The notes: a model not told the origin generated them from the sequence alone. A DNA stretch of 64,000 nt from Carposina sasakii (GCA_014607495.2 CP053156.1:2046001-2110000), one strand, 5' to 3'; numbered from the stretch's first letter, positions 34,333 through 45,759 are shown. Numbers and translations: made by a program.

Positions 34333-34864
34333 TGTAGGTGACCTGATACATATTTATATATATCTATATGTGTATTTATATTTATTAATACTAAACAGAT
34401 ACACTATATTTCATATATATGTACACCTACAAGAAGACAAGCATTACACACATCATAGTCATACATTCGCAACACTATATTTAACGCACAAGCAACGCCG
34501 CGCGATATCCGTAGTTCAGCAAAACTGCTGACGGCGCCGAACGTGATCGCGCCACACCCCGCTGCTCATGCGCTGGTACCTCCAGTCGTCCGAGGACTGT
34601 GAGACAGAGTCCACGCCACCCTGTACCGCGACGACCCACATACGCGAGTGCCGCTACGCCACTGGTGGCCTATATATATATATATATATGTGTTGTGTAT
34701 GTACTTTCGTGTCTGTGAACTTTCTTCTGTCTTTCTGTACTTTCACTATTCTCTCCTTCTATTCTAACTTTATGTGTTGTGGCAATACATCTATATACTG
34801 CCGAAGCTGAAGTTTCCTTCACGCCGCCACAACCTACCTGGTGACCATCAACATCACCACTAAA
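34333..34864 (+). repeat. right (3') LTR of the gypsy element
   Basis: 532-bp direct repeat of 30495-31027, differing at few positions (for example TTTATAATTA versus TTTATATTTA). The right target duplication AGAT follows at 34865. Confidence 0.88.
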
Positions 34865-34899
34865 AGATAGGTTAATGTGTTGTGTGTGAAGTATGAGTA

Positions 34900-35060
34900 T
34901 ACAGGGTGTAACAAAAGGGGTAGTAATTTTAAAAGCAAAAAGCTATGTAAATAGCCCAGTAAAAGGAACCTATCCACAAAATTCAGACTCTAAATCACAT
35001 GTTTATTTTTCCAGATAGTATGGAGAATTCCTAAACAAATCAGAAATGTTCATACAATTT
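34900..35060 (+). mobile_element. left half of a foldback MITE
   Basis: ACAGGGTGTAACAAAAGGGG starts a copy of the family at 18196/45500. Only the left arm and centre remain. Confidence 0.65.
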
Positions 35061-35114
35061 TGAAAAATAAACTTTTTAAACAACTTTTAGATTTAGGTTA
35101 GGTTAAAAAATATA

Positions 35115-35481
35115 CAGGATGATTTTTGGTCGTCAACGTTCCCGAAAACTACGGAATCTCCTCATCATCACGATCATTTTTCTCCATGGAAGCATACCTG
35201 GGAAGTGTCTGGTTTCCAAAATATTAGGGTCCAAAGTTGAGTAAATAGATTGCGTTTTTCTGCATAAATACACATAGACGCGCGTAGCAGGATTTTTTCA
35301 CGAAAAATAATTAATATCTGTCTATAAAAAACTAACATAAACACTAGACACTATAAATTTCGCACGATCAAGGAATTTAAAATTAAAAAAAAAACCCAGC
35401 ATTTTTTTTGGCATAAACTTACTTTATTTCATGTATAGAATACGTACCCTTCGTTAAAGGTGGCCACAAAAAAACATCCTG
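35115..35481 (-). mobile_element. MITE with CAGG(G/A)TG ends, TA target
   Basis: It starts CAGGATGATTTTTGGTCGTC after TA and ends TGGCCACAAAAAAACATCCTG before TA. The same element lies in the opposite direction at 58979-59344. Shared interior blocks include TCTCCATGGAAGCATACCTG. Confidence 0.8.
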
Positions 35482-36433
35482 TATGTTTCCTAAATTTTCG
35501 AAAACCACAAAAAGAAAACGTTATAAACCTCGTGCACGTTTTAATTGCTTTATATTGTGAACATTTTTATGAATTAGCTTTAGGCAGAGCTTTAGGGCTA
35601 CAACAGTTTCGTTGACTGACGTTTCAATTTAAGGGAAACGGTAGTTAGCCTATACTGTGCTCACTCACAGCCCATTGATTTTCTTGGATACAGTCCAAAT
35701 AGCCAACACTCACCATATTTTGTGCACTAATATTTGGATTAATGCTTAATTTATGGGCCGCTATATTTTATTGAAATACAAAATATTTTACTTTCCTACG
35801 AACATCATGCCAAATTCTGATCACAGCCTGTAAAATGTAAACCTTATGTAACAGTGTAAAATTGTGAGCCAAATTCTCTATTTAAATAATGGAATATGCT
35901 ATGTTATGCTATCTTCTATGCTGCTCTGGGAGTAAAAAAAACGGGATATTTTTAATTGCACATCAAATAAATAATCTCCCATCAATTTGATCCCATCTTT
36001 TATATACTTTTTTACATGAAATACATTATTTTAGTACAAATAAACTAAATGTTTAACAAAACAACTACAGAACATAATAAAAAAATTAACATCAGCCTAG
36101 CATAACTGTTTTCCTCGAATGCAAGACAAATTAATACCTTTTGGTACAAAAATACTACAATATCATCAAAAATACTGACTGCACAAATAATGACGTATTG
36201 TCGATGTAACAGTTTCCTTTTCATTGATATAATGATAAAAATAATAGGTTAGGTTAGGGTATGACAAACAAAGCACGAGTCGAGGAGGATATGCCTGAAA
36301 CATTTCGAAGTGACTATTTGTATCGAATTTAATATTTTAGTGTTGATCTCATATAACATAATGAGATCAACACTGTATGTTTAAAAAAAATAGAAGCTAT
36401 TTTAAAAAATAAAGAGTTAACAGGTATAATATT
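35482..36433. other. intron 3 spacer, AT-rich
   Basis: No exon-like or repeat-end structure recognised beyond short T and A runs. Confidence 0.35.
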
Positions 36434-36686
36434 TGACGGCCGATTGGTGTAGTTGGTAGTGGCCCTGCCTGCGACGCCATAGGTCCTGGGTTCGAATCCC
36501 GGTAGGTGCAAACATTGATATGATGAATATTGATGTTTGTTTCCGAGTCATGGATGTTTCTATACTTATAATATTTATATACCGTTGCTTAGTACCCACG
36601 ACACAAGACCTTAGGGATCTTAATGTGGGACTAGGTTAATGTGTTGTGAAGTGTGTGAATATTTATTTATTTATTTATTATTTATA
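36434..36686 (+). mobile_element. tRNA-derived SINE with (ATTT)n tail, intact
   Basis: TGACGGCCGATTGGTGTAGT (box A), then GGTTCGAATCCCGGTAGGTG (box B, about 36488-36507), then a body shared with 8273-8494. It ends ATTTATTTATTTATTTATT. This copy shows the uninterrupted 3' end of the SINE that is split at 8495. Confidence 0.85.
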
Positions 36687-36699
36687 ATGTGCATTAATA

Positions 36700-37640
36700 A
36701 AAGAGATTTTGATAGTGCTGCAGTCTCTCCAGCGGTGCCATATTGACCATCGATATATCGAAGTGCTGAAGTGTTTATACAGCAACGCCACCATGTCTGT
36801 ACGAGTACAGGAGCTGAGCACTGAGCCGATTTCATTGCAGAGGGGAGTGAGACAAGGAGATGTTATTTCTTCGAAGCTCTTCACCAATTCAGTGGAAGAC
36901 GCCTTTAAGCTTCTCGAATGGAAAGGACTCGGCATCAATATCAATGGCGAATACATCACTCACTTTCGCTTCGCAGACGACATCGTGGTCATGGCAGAAT
37001 CGCTGAAGGATCTAAGCACAATGCTCGATGGCCTCAATCGAGTCTCCCAACAGGTGGGCCTAAAGATGAATATGGACAAGACGAAGATCATGTCCAACTT
37101 TGAGAAGGAGGTAAATCGGCGAATCCAACTCGGCTAAGGCAGCTTTCGGGAAACTACGAAGCTTATTTGTGTCCAAGATACCCCAGTCCTTAAAGACGAT
37201 GGTATTCAACCAGTGCGTGCTGCCGGTGATGACCTACGGTGCCGACTCTAACTATGTACCTCATAAAGAAGCTCAGGATCGCACAGCGAGCGATGGAGAG
37301 AGCTATGCTTGGGATCTCACTGCGTGATCAAATCAGAAATGAGGAGATCTGCAGACGTACAAAGATCACCGACATAGCTAATCGGTCCAGCAAGTTGAAG
37401 TGGCTATGGGCAGGGCACATAGCTCGAAGAACTGATGGCCGATGGAGTCGGAAAGTTCTAGAGTGGATACCACGTATCGGCAAGCGCAGCGTGGGAAGGC
37501 CACCCGCGAGGTGGACGGACAACCTGGCCAAGGTCGCGGGCGTCGGTTGGATGCAGGCTGCTTCCGACCGGTCGGAGTGGAGGTTGTTGGGGGAGGCCTT
37601 TGTCCAACAGTGAACTTCTCAGGGCTGTAAATGATTAAGA
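36700..37640 (+). pseudogene. RTE-like LINE, 5'-truncated second copy
   Basis: It runs from LQSLQRCHIDHRYIEVLKCL through RQGDVIS and FRFADDIVVMAES. An internal loss then joins KTKIMSN directly to NFEKEVNRRIQLG, compared with the copy at 8498-9394. The frame stops at 37135-37137. The thumb region resumes at 37239 in another frame and ends with GGCCTTTGTCCAACAGTGAA and CTCAGGGCTGTAAATGATTA. It abuts the SINE tail at 36686. Confidence 0.85.
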
Positions 37641-38281
37641 TAAATAGCGGTATACCATAAATATAAATTGCAGTTTGTTTAGCAAATATTCTTATTTGAG
37701 TATTTTGCTGTGCAATCTGTAATTTTGATATGAATTCCGATTATTTGTGACTTAAGAAAACATTTTATTGGATATGCGTTTAAATACTACTCAAAAAACA
37801 TAGAAAAACTTAAGAAGACAACATTCAGATGCAGGCAAAATTACTTGCCTCAACTGTCTGCCTGTTTACATATATACATATGTAAAGAAACATGTTATTG
37901 TTTCTTAGGTACTTTCGTCGCAGTCGATAGGCTCAGTTGTAAGATGGCGCCATGGCTACGGTTGGTAATGTAGGTATTTGTCATTGACAGTTGTCATTGG
38001 TTGCTATGGCGAAACTAACTGTTTATATTGAAATATTTTAATTTGCTTATTGTATTATAAAAAATAATTGTTTTAATTTAAAATACTTTAAATGTCGTTT
38101 CTCTATTTACAGAGCAACAAAATTTGAGTTTATTTTAATTTATACAAATCCAATTATATTAAGAAATTGTCTTATAAATATAATAAAAATGTAACGGATA
38201 AATGTGTCTGTACATGGAAGATATATGAAAAAAAAAAATTATAGAATACCTTTATCAACGCAATAGTACCCAAAAGAATGT
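37641..38281. other. intron 3 spacer, AT-rich
   Basis: Nothing recognised. Confidence 0.35.
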
Positions 38282-38527
38282 TTTTTGGAATTTTTGTCTG
38301 TTTGTCGGTTTGTCTGTTTATCTGTGCGTTTGTGCACGTTAATCTCAGAAACAGCTGAACCGATTTCGATGCAGTTTTCAGGAATATATTGTGACAGGTC
38401 CCACTTAACATATAGGCTATATTCCCGGGATAACTTTTTATCCCGGGAAAATGTTTTTATCCCGGATAATTTCGATATTTTGTTTTTTTTCTGTAGTCCA
38501 CGTGGACGGAGTCGCGGGCGTCCATTA
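38282..38527 (+). mobile_element. Helitron 3' portion, plus orientation
   Basis: It contains GTGCGTTTGTGCACGTTAAT, GTGACAGGTCCCACTTAACA, CCCGGATAATTTCGATATTT and the GC-rich end CGTGGACGGAGTCGCGGGCG followed by TCCATTAG. The terminal CTAG is changed to TTAG. No left end is present. Confidence 0.75.
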
Positions 38528-38567
38528 GTACATAATATAATAATAAAAAACGTGTAATACTACAGCT

Positions 38568-38790
38568 GCTTCTCTTCCCGGACATACTGTATAAGTCAGT
38601 AGAGGGACAAGAGAGTCTTGGTGTTTTGTAGGCGATGGGCTGACCACCTGTCACTACTAACCGAACTTGTACATCTCAGCTGTACCCTCAAAATTGGTTA
38701 GAAGTGGCACCATGTGGTTCTATCGGCCCTTGGTGCTCTGCCTACCCCATAAGGGATAAAGGCGTGATTATATGTATGCATGTATGTAAA
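38568..38790 (+). mobile_element. LINE 3'-end fragment, inverted copy of 6033-6270
   Basis: ACTGTATAAGTCAGTAGAGG, GGCGATGGGCTGACCACCTG and GCCTACCCCATAAGGGATAA, then ATTATATGTATGCATGTATG. It matches 6033-6270 in reverse, including the simple-repeat tail. Confidence 0.65.
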
Positions 38791-40192
38791 GAATGAACAT
38801 CTTTTGCAACAGAATAATTTTATTGGTGTATAACTCATATTGAATAACATGTGGTTACCTACATTTACAAAATCGGTACATAATTATGAAATATTTCCTT
38901 TTACTACTTCGCTTCGATTGCTCAGCTCGTGCGTTTTTATGTACTCGTAGATAGTTCTAACATAACCTTACCTAATGAAATAATCGGACGATGTGCTTGA
39001 CGCCAATTATCGATTATTCTTTATTATTAGTTATCTCCCACTAAAACCCAATGCTATTTAAAATGTCTTGCGGTTTTGTAACACAGTAAATCGAGTTCTC
39101 AAAGAACCTCTTGAAATATTTAAACATGCTGATTCAATGTCTGGGATGTGTAGTCGAAATAATACAGTGACTTGGTAGATCGTACGCATGTAACTTTTAT
39201 TCCTACCAAATACCTCTACGGCAGTTACCATAAGTGCAGATATATCTTATAAATAAGCAGTAAAGTATTCTGTTCTCTTAGTCTACGCTTGTGCTATGAG
39301 TGAGACTGCGGCTTCTTCGCAGTTTATTTATCATAGCAGTTTATATTCTTGCATTCTGGATAAAGTACATAAAACTTAATATTCTTGCGGGTTCTGGTGG
39401 TAAAATATTATCTGACTCCAGTGTAAGAGTAAGAGGCCGTATCGTCGTGAAGTGTATTTTTAATGCCATATCTATATTTTATCGGAGAATATAAAAGAGT
39501 CTGTATTTATTTGTTTGCATTTGTTATAAGATGTGTGACATTAGACTACTGTAAATGTTCGTATTCTGTACCTAAATGAATTCCTAACTTCACTACATAA
39601 TTATTATACTACAAGCTCGCTTCTTTTGTGTATTTTTATGTTAGTCCCTACTGAGTATTTTGTCACTATTTCAAGTGCCTACCTGTTGCCATCATTCATA
39701 TCGAGCAAAAAAGTTTTAGTATGGGATTGGTGGGATGTATGGAAGCCCTCCTAAAATATTTATTTTATTTTGTTTTTAGTATTTGTTGTTATAGCGGCAA
39801 CAGAAATATATTATTTGTGATTTTTTTTATCTCTCTAGCTATCACGGTTCTTGAGATACAGCCTGGTGACAGACAGATGGACGGACAGACATACAGACAG
39901 ACAGCAAAAACAGTCCCATTATTACCCTATACGGGTACGGAACTCTAAAAATGGATTTGGATATAACAAATTATAAGACATGAAGGCTTAGGTTGAGATC
40001 TCTGAAAGTCTGAAATAGGAGTAAGCTCTCGGTAAAATATATTTTTCTTATATAATACATTTTGAGGATAAAAAATCTTACTTCCCTCGAACGAGCTTTT
40101 CTAAGCTTGTACTAGTTTCAGCAAATCCAGTTAAATCTCTCAAACCGATTTCATATCCAGTATCTAATCCTGAAATCGTTTGATGTGCACAG
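38791..40192. other. end of intron 3, nothing recognised
   Basis: AT-rich. The 64- and 75-codon frames at 39300 and 39721 are not supported by any similarity. A GACAGACAGATGGACGGACAG run is at 39870-39905. Confidence 0.35.
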
Positions 40193-40273
40193 GTTAACGA
40201 CACCTCCGTGGAAGGAGCGCCTCATTCCGTGGCGGTGGAAGCTTTGCAGAACGCCGGCAATGCTGTAAAATTA
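40193..40273 (+). CDS. dlg-like: exon 4 of the Dlg-like gene: end of PDZ1
   Basis: 27 codons, phase 0 to phase 0, with acceptor TGTGCACAG and donor TTA|GTAAGT. It reads VNDTSVEGAPHSVAVEALQN followed by AGNAVKL and completes PDZ1 after ...GDILLQ. The helix-B histidine (H of PHSVAVEAL) predicts binding of class I C-termini ending Ser/Thr-x-hydrophobic. The sequence follows the Drosophila Dlg order VNDVSVVDVPHASAVDAL closely. Confidence 0.9.
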
Positions 40274-40973
40274 GTAAGTTGGTAGCATTAAGTAAATACA
40301 AAAAGGAGGTACAACCTAATAGCTAGTTACAAGCTCATATTATGTAACTAGATATTAGGTAATGCAAAAAAGTATTTTTAAAACGAAATTGCATAATTAT
40401 TAAACGTTTTCAAACATTATCAATAGATTTCAGTAAACACGCGGCAAAGATTTTTTTACCTGTCTGTCAAAGATGGGATATTATTTTTTGAGCATTTATT
40501 GTATATATATATGTAAATTTCTTTAATACTAGATACCAAATATTATATTCGACTCAAAAATAAATTTATGACAGTTTGAATAAAGGGTGATAGGCGGAAA
40601 GTTACATGGCAAATGTTGATGACAGTCAATTTGTTGACTACATATCGGTAGCATAGCTATATCGCTCACAGCTCCATTTTATACCTGCTTCATAGTTGGC
40701 AAACCGTACTAGATAATATAATTGGAACAGTGCATTTTGCTACGCCTCATTATGCCAGTTTTAGCTTGCAACTTGGCTGCTAGTTTTGTGCTGAGTGCGC
40801 TTAGAAAGTTGGTTAGTGGTATCTGAACAGGATTTTGTATAATTTTAAAGCAGGAGCTAGGTAATAATTACCTATATTTTGAGAGTGCATAACGAATGAA
40901 ACATGCACAAGTTGTATGAGTATATTGCAGAGTAAGAAAGAAGAAGGAAGCAGTACCTAATTATTTAAAAAAA

Positions 40974-41951
40974 TCTACACTAATATTATAAAGAGGAAAA
41001 CTTTGTTTGTTTGGTTGTAATGAATAGGCTCAAAAACTACTGGACCGATTTTAAAAATTCTTTCACCGTTAGAATCCTTATAGGACCTGGATGAACATAG
41101 GCTATAAGAATTTCCCGATATTCCCACGGGAAGGCGACAAACGGGAATTCTATATTTTTTACGAAAACCACTATACATATGAAGCTGAAATCGGGCATAT
41201 ATGTTCATTGGGGAGAGCAAGGGAGGACTAAAAACGGATTTCCCGAAATTCCCACGGGAAGGGGACAAACGGGAATTCATAATTTTTACGAAAACCGCTA
41301 TACATATTAAGCTGAAATTGGGCATAGATGTTCATTAGGGACTGCAAGTAAGCACTAAGGACGAATTTCCCGAAATTCCCACGGGAAGGGGGCCAACGGG
41401 AATTAATTATTTTTTATGAAAACGGTTACACATATGAATCTTAAGTTGGGCATATTTGTTTATTTGGGACCCCGAGGAAGCACTAGGAACGGATTTCTCG
41501 AAACTCCCACGGGAAGGGGACAAACGGGAATTCATTTTTTTACGACAAGCGCGATACATATGAATTCGAAATTAGACCTGTACGTTCATTAGGGACTGCG
41601 AGGGAGCGCTAAGAACGAATTTCCCGAAATTCCCACGGGAAGGGGACTAACGGGAATTCAATTTTTTTACAACAAAAACCGCTGTACATGTGAAGCTAAA
41701 ATCGGAGACTGCGGGGAAGCACTAAGAATTGATTTCCCGAAATTCCCACGGGAAGGGACTGTCTGTGCGTTTGTGCACGCTAATCTCAGGAACGGCTTAA
41801 CCGATTTCGGTGCAGTTTTCAGGAATATATTGTGACAGGTCCCACTTAACATATAGGCTACTTTTTATCCCGGGAAAATGTTTTTATCCCGGATAATTTC
41901 GACATTTTTTTTTCTGTAGTCCACGCGGACGGAGTCGCGGGCGTCCACTAG
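40974..41951 (+). mobile_element. non-autonomous Helitron with an internal minisatellite
   Basis: It starts TCTACACTAATATTATAAAG after an A and ends CGGACGGAGTCGCGGGCGTC with final CTAG before a T. The 5' start matches the Helitron at 27292. The 3' third matches the fragment at 38282. The centre is occupied by six copies of a roughly 120-base unit. No Rep or helicase sequence remains. Confidence 0.85.
41108..41760 (+). repeat. minisatellite of about 120-bp units, six copies
   Basis: Each unit contains TTTCCCGAAATTCCCACGGG then AAGGGGACAAACGGGAATTC. Units start near 41108, 41230, 41360, 41489, 41615 and 41730, the last one cut short. TTCCCACGGGAA is itself near-palindromic. Confidence 0.85.
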
Positions 41952-42334
41952 TGTTATAATAAATAGAATTAGATAGGTAGTAGGTAGTATTATACCTACG
42001 TGGATTAGCAATAGACACTTTATACTTTGTGTAACCACTACTCTATAAATAGGTACCTATGTATGGCATTGTTTATGATCTCCGAGGTTAGATGGTAAAT
42101 AATGTTTTGGAGAGCATAAAGTTCGTCTTTGAACAAATTTCTTAAAATAATAAATAAATATAACCCATAATATATCTACATTTAAATAATTAGCGATGCA
42201 AAACGCATAATTCACTTCTCATTAAAAAAAATATTTATGATGCATTCATAATAAGTTTTTACGTAGAACAACTGCTCATCTAGTTAAAAGTTATAAGGAA
42301 GTTTCAGTTTTTAAATAATTAAATTTTCCCTTAG
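41952..42334. other. end of intron 4
   Basis: AT-rich sequence ending in the AAATTTTCCCTTAG acceptor of exon 5. Confidence 0.5.
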
Positions 42335-42535
42335 CGCGTCCGTCGAGCAAGACGCCCTAGGGTGGTGACACTGTGGAGAGGCGTTCGCGGGCTAGGATTA
42401 GGTATAGCGGGCGGAGCGGACGACGCAGCGGGTGGCGGAGGCGTTTTCGTATCTCACATAGCTGTGGGTGGTGCTGCCCATCACGATGGAAGACTGAGGC
42501 TAGGAGATAAAATACTTGCTGTGAGAGATGAGGAT
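42335..42535 (+). CDS. dlg-like: exon 5 of the Dlg-like gene: first part of PDZ2
   Basis: 67 codons, phase 0 at both ends, with acceptor CCCTTAG and donor GAT|GTAAGT. It begins with an arginine-rich linker RVRRARRPR directly after PDZ1; the short linker is usual in Dlg PDZ1-PDZ2 tandems. Then VVTLWRGVRGLGLGIAGG gives the GLGL binding loop, and VFVSHIAVGGAAHHDGRLRL followed by GDKILAVRDED completes this part. A Gly/Ala/Asp stretch replaces the conserved loop of true Dlg PDZ2. Confidence 0.9.
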
Positions 42536-42750
42536 GTAAGTTCTCGTAAAATTGTAGAGTTAGCGTAGTCAGAGCACATTAAGTAGGAGATTATAATTAT
42601 AGGTATCTACTAAAAATGTTTGGTTATGCAAAAAATGATTTTAGAAATAAAATATGATCTTTGCCAAGAAACAGTTAAGAAATTTATTAATTGTCATATA
42701 AACAGCTGAATTTGATTATTTTAGATGATAAGTGTTTAACTTTATTGCAG

Positions 42751-42889
42751 GGTATTGAAACATCATTAATAGGAGCAACGCATGCTCAAGCAGTAGCAGC
42801 ACTACGACGAACAGGAGAACACGTGACCCTGATCGTCCTTCCCGCTGGTTCTCTTCCTCCCGTTGCTCGGACCGCTCCGCTTTATTCAA
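42751..42889 (+). CDS. dlg-like: exon 6 of the Dlg-like gene: end of PDZ2 and linker
   Basis: 46 codons plus one base, with acceptor TTTATTGCAG and donor TCAA|GTAAGC. It reads GIETSLIGATHAQAVAALRR and then TGEHVTLIVLPAGS. The helix-B THAQAV has the class I histidine. It matches the Drosophila pattern in which an insertion (NGSEKNLENVTHELAV) precedes the helix. The tail LPPVARTAPLYS starts the linker to PDZ3. Confidence 0.88.
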
Positions 42890-43182
42890 GTAAGCTCATC
42901 CTTATAAATTTACGAAACATTTTTTGTTCTTACAACCCTGTTAATAAAATCCAGTCCAACAAAAATTTAAGTGCACGACACGAAATGAAATTTCTTACAT
43001 AATAAATTTCTTAACGAGCTGAAACTAATTTATATCCGGGTAATTTATTTTGAAAATCCAGACGAAACTGTAGAAGTCATAATATTTTTCTCTCGGCACT
43101 AAGAGCCTAGAATTACTTCGTATAATCCGAATTGAACATGAACTTTTGTAGTAAACTTTTCCTAATGTATTTCTCTCTTTAG

Positions 43183-43252
43183 CGCGAACGCAGGCCACTT
43201 CGTGTTCAACACTCCACGAGCTTTTAGAGGAGGAGCCAAGCGAAATACCAAG
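43183..43252 (+). CDS. dlg-like: exon 7 of the Dlg-like gene: PDZ2-PDZ3 linker
   Basis: 70 bases between TTCTCTCTTTAG and AAG|GTAGAG, with phase 1 in and phase 2 out. It reads RTQATSCSTLHELLEEEPSE followed by IP and the first two bases of Arg. The acidic EEEPSEIPR just before PDZ3 recalls the Dlg IPREPR junction. The linker is far shorter than the low-complexity one in Drosophila Dlg. Confidence 0.8.
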
Positions 43253-43926
43253 GTAGAGCTTTACGTTCATTTTACTCTTAAGCAACGTTAACGTGTCCGC
43301 ACTTGGCACTAATTCAAAAAGTGCAACTACAAGTCCGAGCAGTGCCCATTTTGGCACGAATGCATTGCACGCGTCGGCCATTACGATTGCACAGCCTGAT
43401 TAAATATTACATAATAAGATAACGCCGGCGTTTCAGTAAAATCCCTGTTTAATGAAATAAATTATCGACGTGGAAAATTAACTTAATACGCTGTTGAAAT
43501 GCGGGCATTAAAGTTTATATCTCGTTCAGTAAGCTTTTATGACTCTTGAAACAACTGTTAAGCGTTTAAAGGTTTTAGTTAAACCGATGCTCCGTTACTG
43601 TTAGGTTCAATACATTATTATTATTTACCGCCCTTGCTCTATCAAATTTGACAATTATAATAGTGTTTTAGTTATTGATTTTATTAGTAAAAAAAACATA
43701 CATTATTTCCAATATTAATATGTTTAATTACAGTATAGAATAACATTTGAAAACAAATATAGTCATGAAATTACATACCTACTTAATATGATATTAAACA
43801 CAAATTCATTTTATTACCTACAACTCAATTTGCAATCCTAATAATTACGAATACTTTACATCTCTAAAATTACCACAATTTACAAACTGTCGATTACCAA
43901 AAAAATAACAAACAACAATCCAACAG

Positions 43927-44167
43927 ATGCGTTCGAATGGTGCGTCTGGTTCGTTCGGGCTCTCGACTAGGAATGGACATCGTGGGTGGGTTGGGAGCAG
44001 AGGATGCCAACCTTGGAGGAGATGAGGACACATGCGGAGTCTTCGTTTCGGGAATCACTGCTGGAGGTGCCGCGTATGGCATGTTACATCGAGGGGATAG
44101 AATACTCAGCGTCGACGGTCGAGACTTGACGCGAGCGACGCATGAGCAGGCTGCTGCTGCTTTGAAG
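43927..44167 (+). CDS. dlg-like: exon 8 of the Dlg-like gene: main part of PDZ3
   Basis: One base plus 80 codons, with acceptor CAATCCAACAG and donor AAG|GTTGAT (weak). It reads [20 protein letters not shown] and later [20 protein letters not shown], then [20 protein letters not shown] and AALK. The binding loop is RLGM, not [16 protein letters not shown] is nearly the Dlg PDZ3 helix and keeps the class I histidine. An acidic insertion ([12 protein letters not shown]) enlarges the beta-B/beta-C loop. Confidence 0.9.
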
Positions 44168-44373
44168 GTTGATTATTTTTTCTTTTTTTTCTTAAGTACC
44201 TACAATACGTTTGTTCGGATCAACAGAGACACAACTGCAAAACAATGGGAAACTGCAAATCCCTATAATAATAAAATCTATCTTAGATTAGGAGTATAGA
44301 TGATTTTTTTGTGATTTGTTCTGTGCCACATTTTTTCACGTCACTGTTGCCCTGAATTTGTAGTAAAAATATA

Positions 44374-44641
44374 CAGAGTGTAACAATAGGGGTATTTTCA
44401 GCGAAAAACTATGAATATAGCGCACTATAAAAACCTATCCACAAAATTTGAGACGTGAATCACATTTTATTTTTCCAGATGGTATGAAGAATTCCTAACC
44501 GAACTTCTGGAATGTTCATACAATGTTAAAAAATAAACGTAAGTATTGTGATTTCGAGTTTCAAATTTGGGGATATGTTCTCTAGTACATTGAGTTATCG
44601 TTAAAGCATTTCGCTTAACATACCCTTTTTGTCACACCCTG
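44374..44641 (+). mobile_element. foldback MITE, TA target
   Basis: It starts CAGAGTGTAACAATAGG and ends CTTTTTGTCACACCCTG, flanked by TA on both sides. The arms are mutual inverses around GAGACGTGAATCACATTTTA. It sits between exons 8 and 9, only about 100 bases upstream of the exon 9 acceptor. Confidence 0.75.
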
Positions 44642-44739
44642 TATGATTCCCTATGCTTATTGGACTCATGACAAGATCTGGACCATGGTTTCATCCCACG
44701 ACTGTTTCAATATACTATTGAATGTAATTTTTTTTCCAG

Positions 44740-44903
44740 CAGTATTCTGGCAACGCAGTAACCATAGCAGCACAATATCAGCCGGAGCAGTACGAGCGGT
44801 TGCGCGCGCGCATACGTGCGATCAATGCTGCAGCCATGTCGCCGCATGCGCGGCACTCTACGCATGTACCGGTTCATTCTGATCTTCTTACTATGTATCC
44901 AAG
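44740..44903 (+). CDS. dlg-like: exon 9 of the Dlg-like gene: end of PDZ3 and Dlg-type tail
   Basis: The acceptor is a tandem CAG-CAG, so the exon begins at 44740 (adds Gln) or 44743. It ends at CCAAG|GTAAGT in phase 2. It reads YSGNAVTIAAQYQPEQYERL and RARIRAINAAAM, matching the Dlg-specific VVTLLAQYRPEEYNRFEARI that follows PDZ3 and leads to the SH3 domain in true Dlg. Here it continues SPHARHSTHVPVHSDLLTMY and no SH3 begins. Reading into the intron gives TAA at once. Confidence 0.88.
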
Positions 44904-45217
44904 GTAAGTTATTTATACTAGCTAAAATCTCAGAAATTGTTGATTTAGGTTAGGTTAGTTTTAAATTAAATTACTATCTGTTTTTGGTAACTTATATTTA
45001 AATCTGTGTATCTATAACAATGTACAATATATGACGTTAACGGTGTACGGAAAAACTTGCATAAAGTTTATGAGACATAGTACTTTATTCATTATAAAAT
45101 ATGTATTAATGATAAATAAATAATACAAAATAAAAAAGATATAAATATAGTGAAAATTATTTACCTATATATACTAGGTAAGTATAATTTGAACTTACTA
45201 ATAGAAAATTAGTTGCA

Positions 45218-45285
45218 GTAGCCTTGTGGCGTACACTGGGGGAGGCCTACGTCCAGCAGTGGACTACAATAAGCTGAAGAAGAAG
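45218..45285 (+). mobile_element. 3' tail fragment of the SINE-like family
   Basis: CCTTGTGGCGTACACTGGGG, then GGCCTACGTCCAGCAGTGGA, then CTACAATAAGCTGAAGAAG. Only the tail end is kept. Confidence 0.7.
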
Positions 45286-45499
45286 AATAGAAAATTTAAT
45301 AAATATTCAAAATTGCCGTGTACTGGGAGAATGTCCACCTAGGCGAAAGCGAGTATCCTTAACATAAATAATATTTATACCAGGTGGTATATTATATAAT
45401 CACTTTTCATTTCAATTTTTTAAAGTTTTACATTTGTCACTCAGCGCAATTAGAATTTCAACCCTCTATTCTAATATACCAACATTGCGTATAGATATA

Positions 45500-45759
45500 C
45501 AGGGTGTAACAGAAAGGGTATGTTAAGCGAAAAGCTATGTAAATAGACAACTATAGAGAATCTATTTCCAAAATTTGAGACTCGAAATTACATGTTTGTT
45601 TTTCATAATTGTATGAACATTCCTAAGTTGTTTAGGAATTTTCCATACTATCTAAAAAAATAAACATGTGAATTTAAGTCTCAAATTTTGTAGATAGGTT
45701 CCATTTAGTGGGCTATTTACATAGCTTTTCGCTTAACATACCCCTTTTGTTACACCCTG
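45500..45759 (+). mobile_element. foldback MITE, TA target, well preserved
   Basis: It starts CAGGGTGTAACAGAAAGGGT after TA and ends CCCCTTTTGTTACACCCTG before TA. The two halves are inverted repeats of about 120 bases around a short centre. Confidence 0.8.

Larger units (their letters stand above)
30495..34864 (+). mobile_element. Ty3/gypsy LTR retrotransposon, gag-deleted and pol-broken
   Basis: LTRs of 533 bp (30495-31027) and 532 bp (34333-34864) start TGTAGGTGACCTGATACAT and end in CACTAAA. The 4-bp duplications AGAT flank the element (30491-30494 and 34865-34868). A primer-binding site TGGTGACCCCGC follows the left LTR, and a purine-rich GGAAGGGAGTAC precedes the right one. The internal region has protease, RT, RNase H and integrase in gypsy order (integrase last). 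Most of gag is missing. The LTRs differ at only a few sites near position 60 and at the 3' end, so insertion is fairly recent. Confidence 0.9.

Noticed and set aside
41108..41760. CRISPR-like array
   Set aside because: The repeats are about 120-bp units within a eukaryotic Helitron, without short repeat/spacer alternation.
43025..43381. 118-codon minus-strand frame over exon 7
   Set aside because: It overlaps the plus-strand linker exon antisense and lacks domain or splice support.
25057..44903. Possibility that the PDZ pieces are a processed retrocopy or pseudogene
   Set aside because: They are separated by introns with proper acceptors and donors and matching phases, and no frame breaks were found, which fits a live gene.
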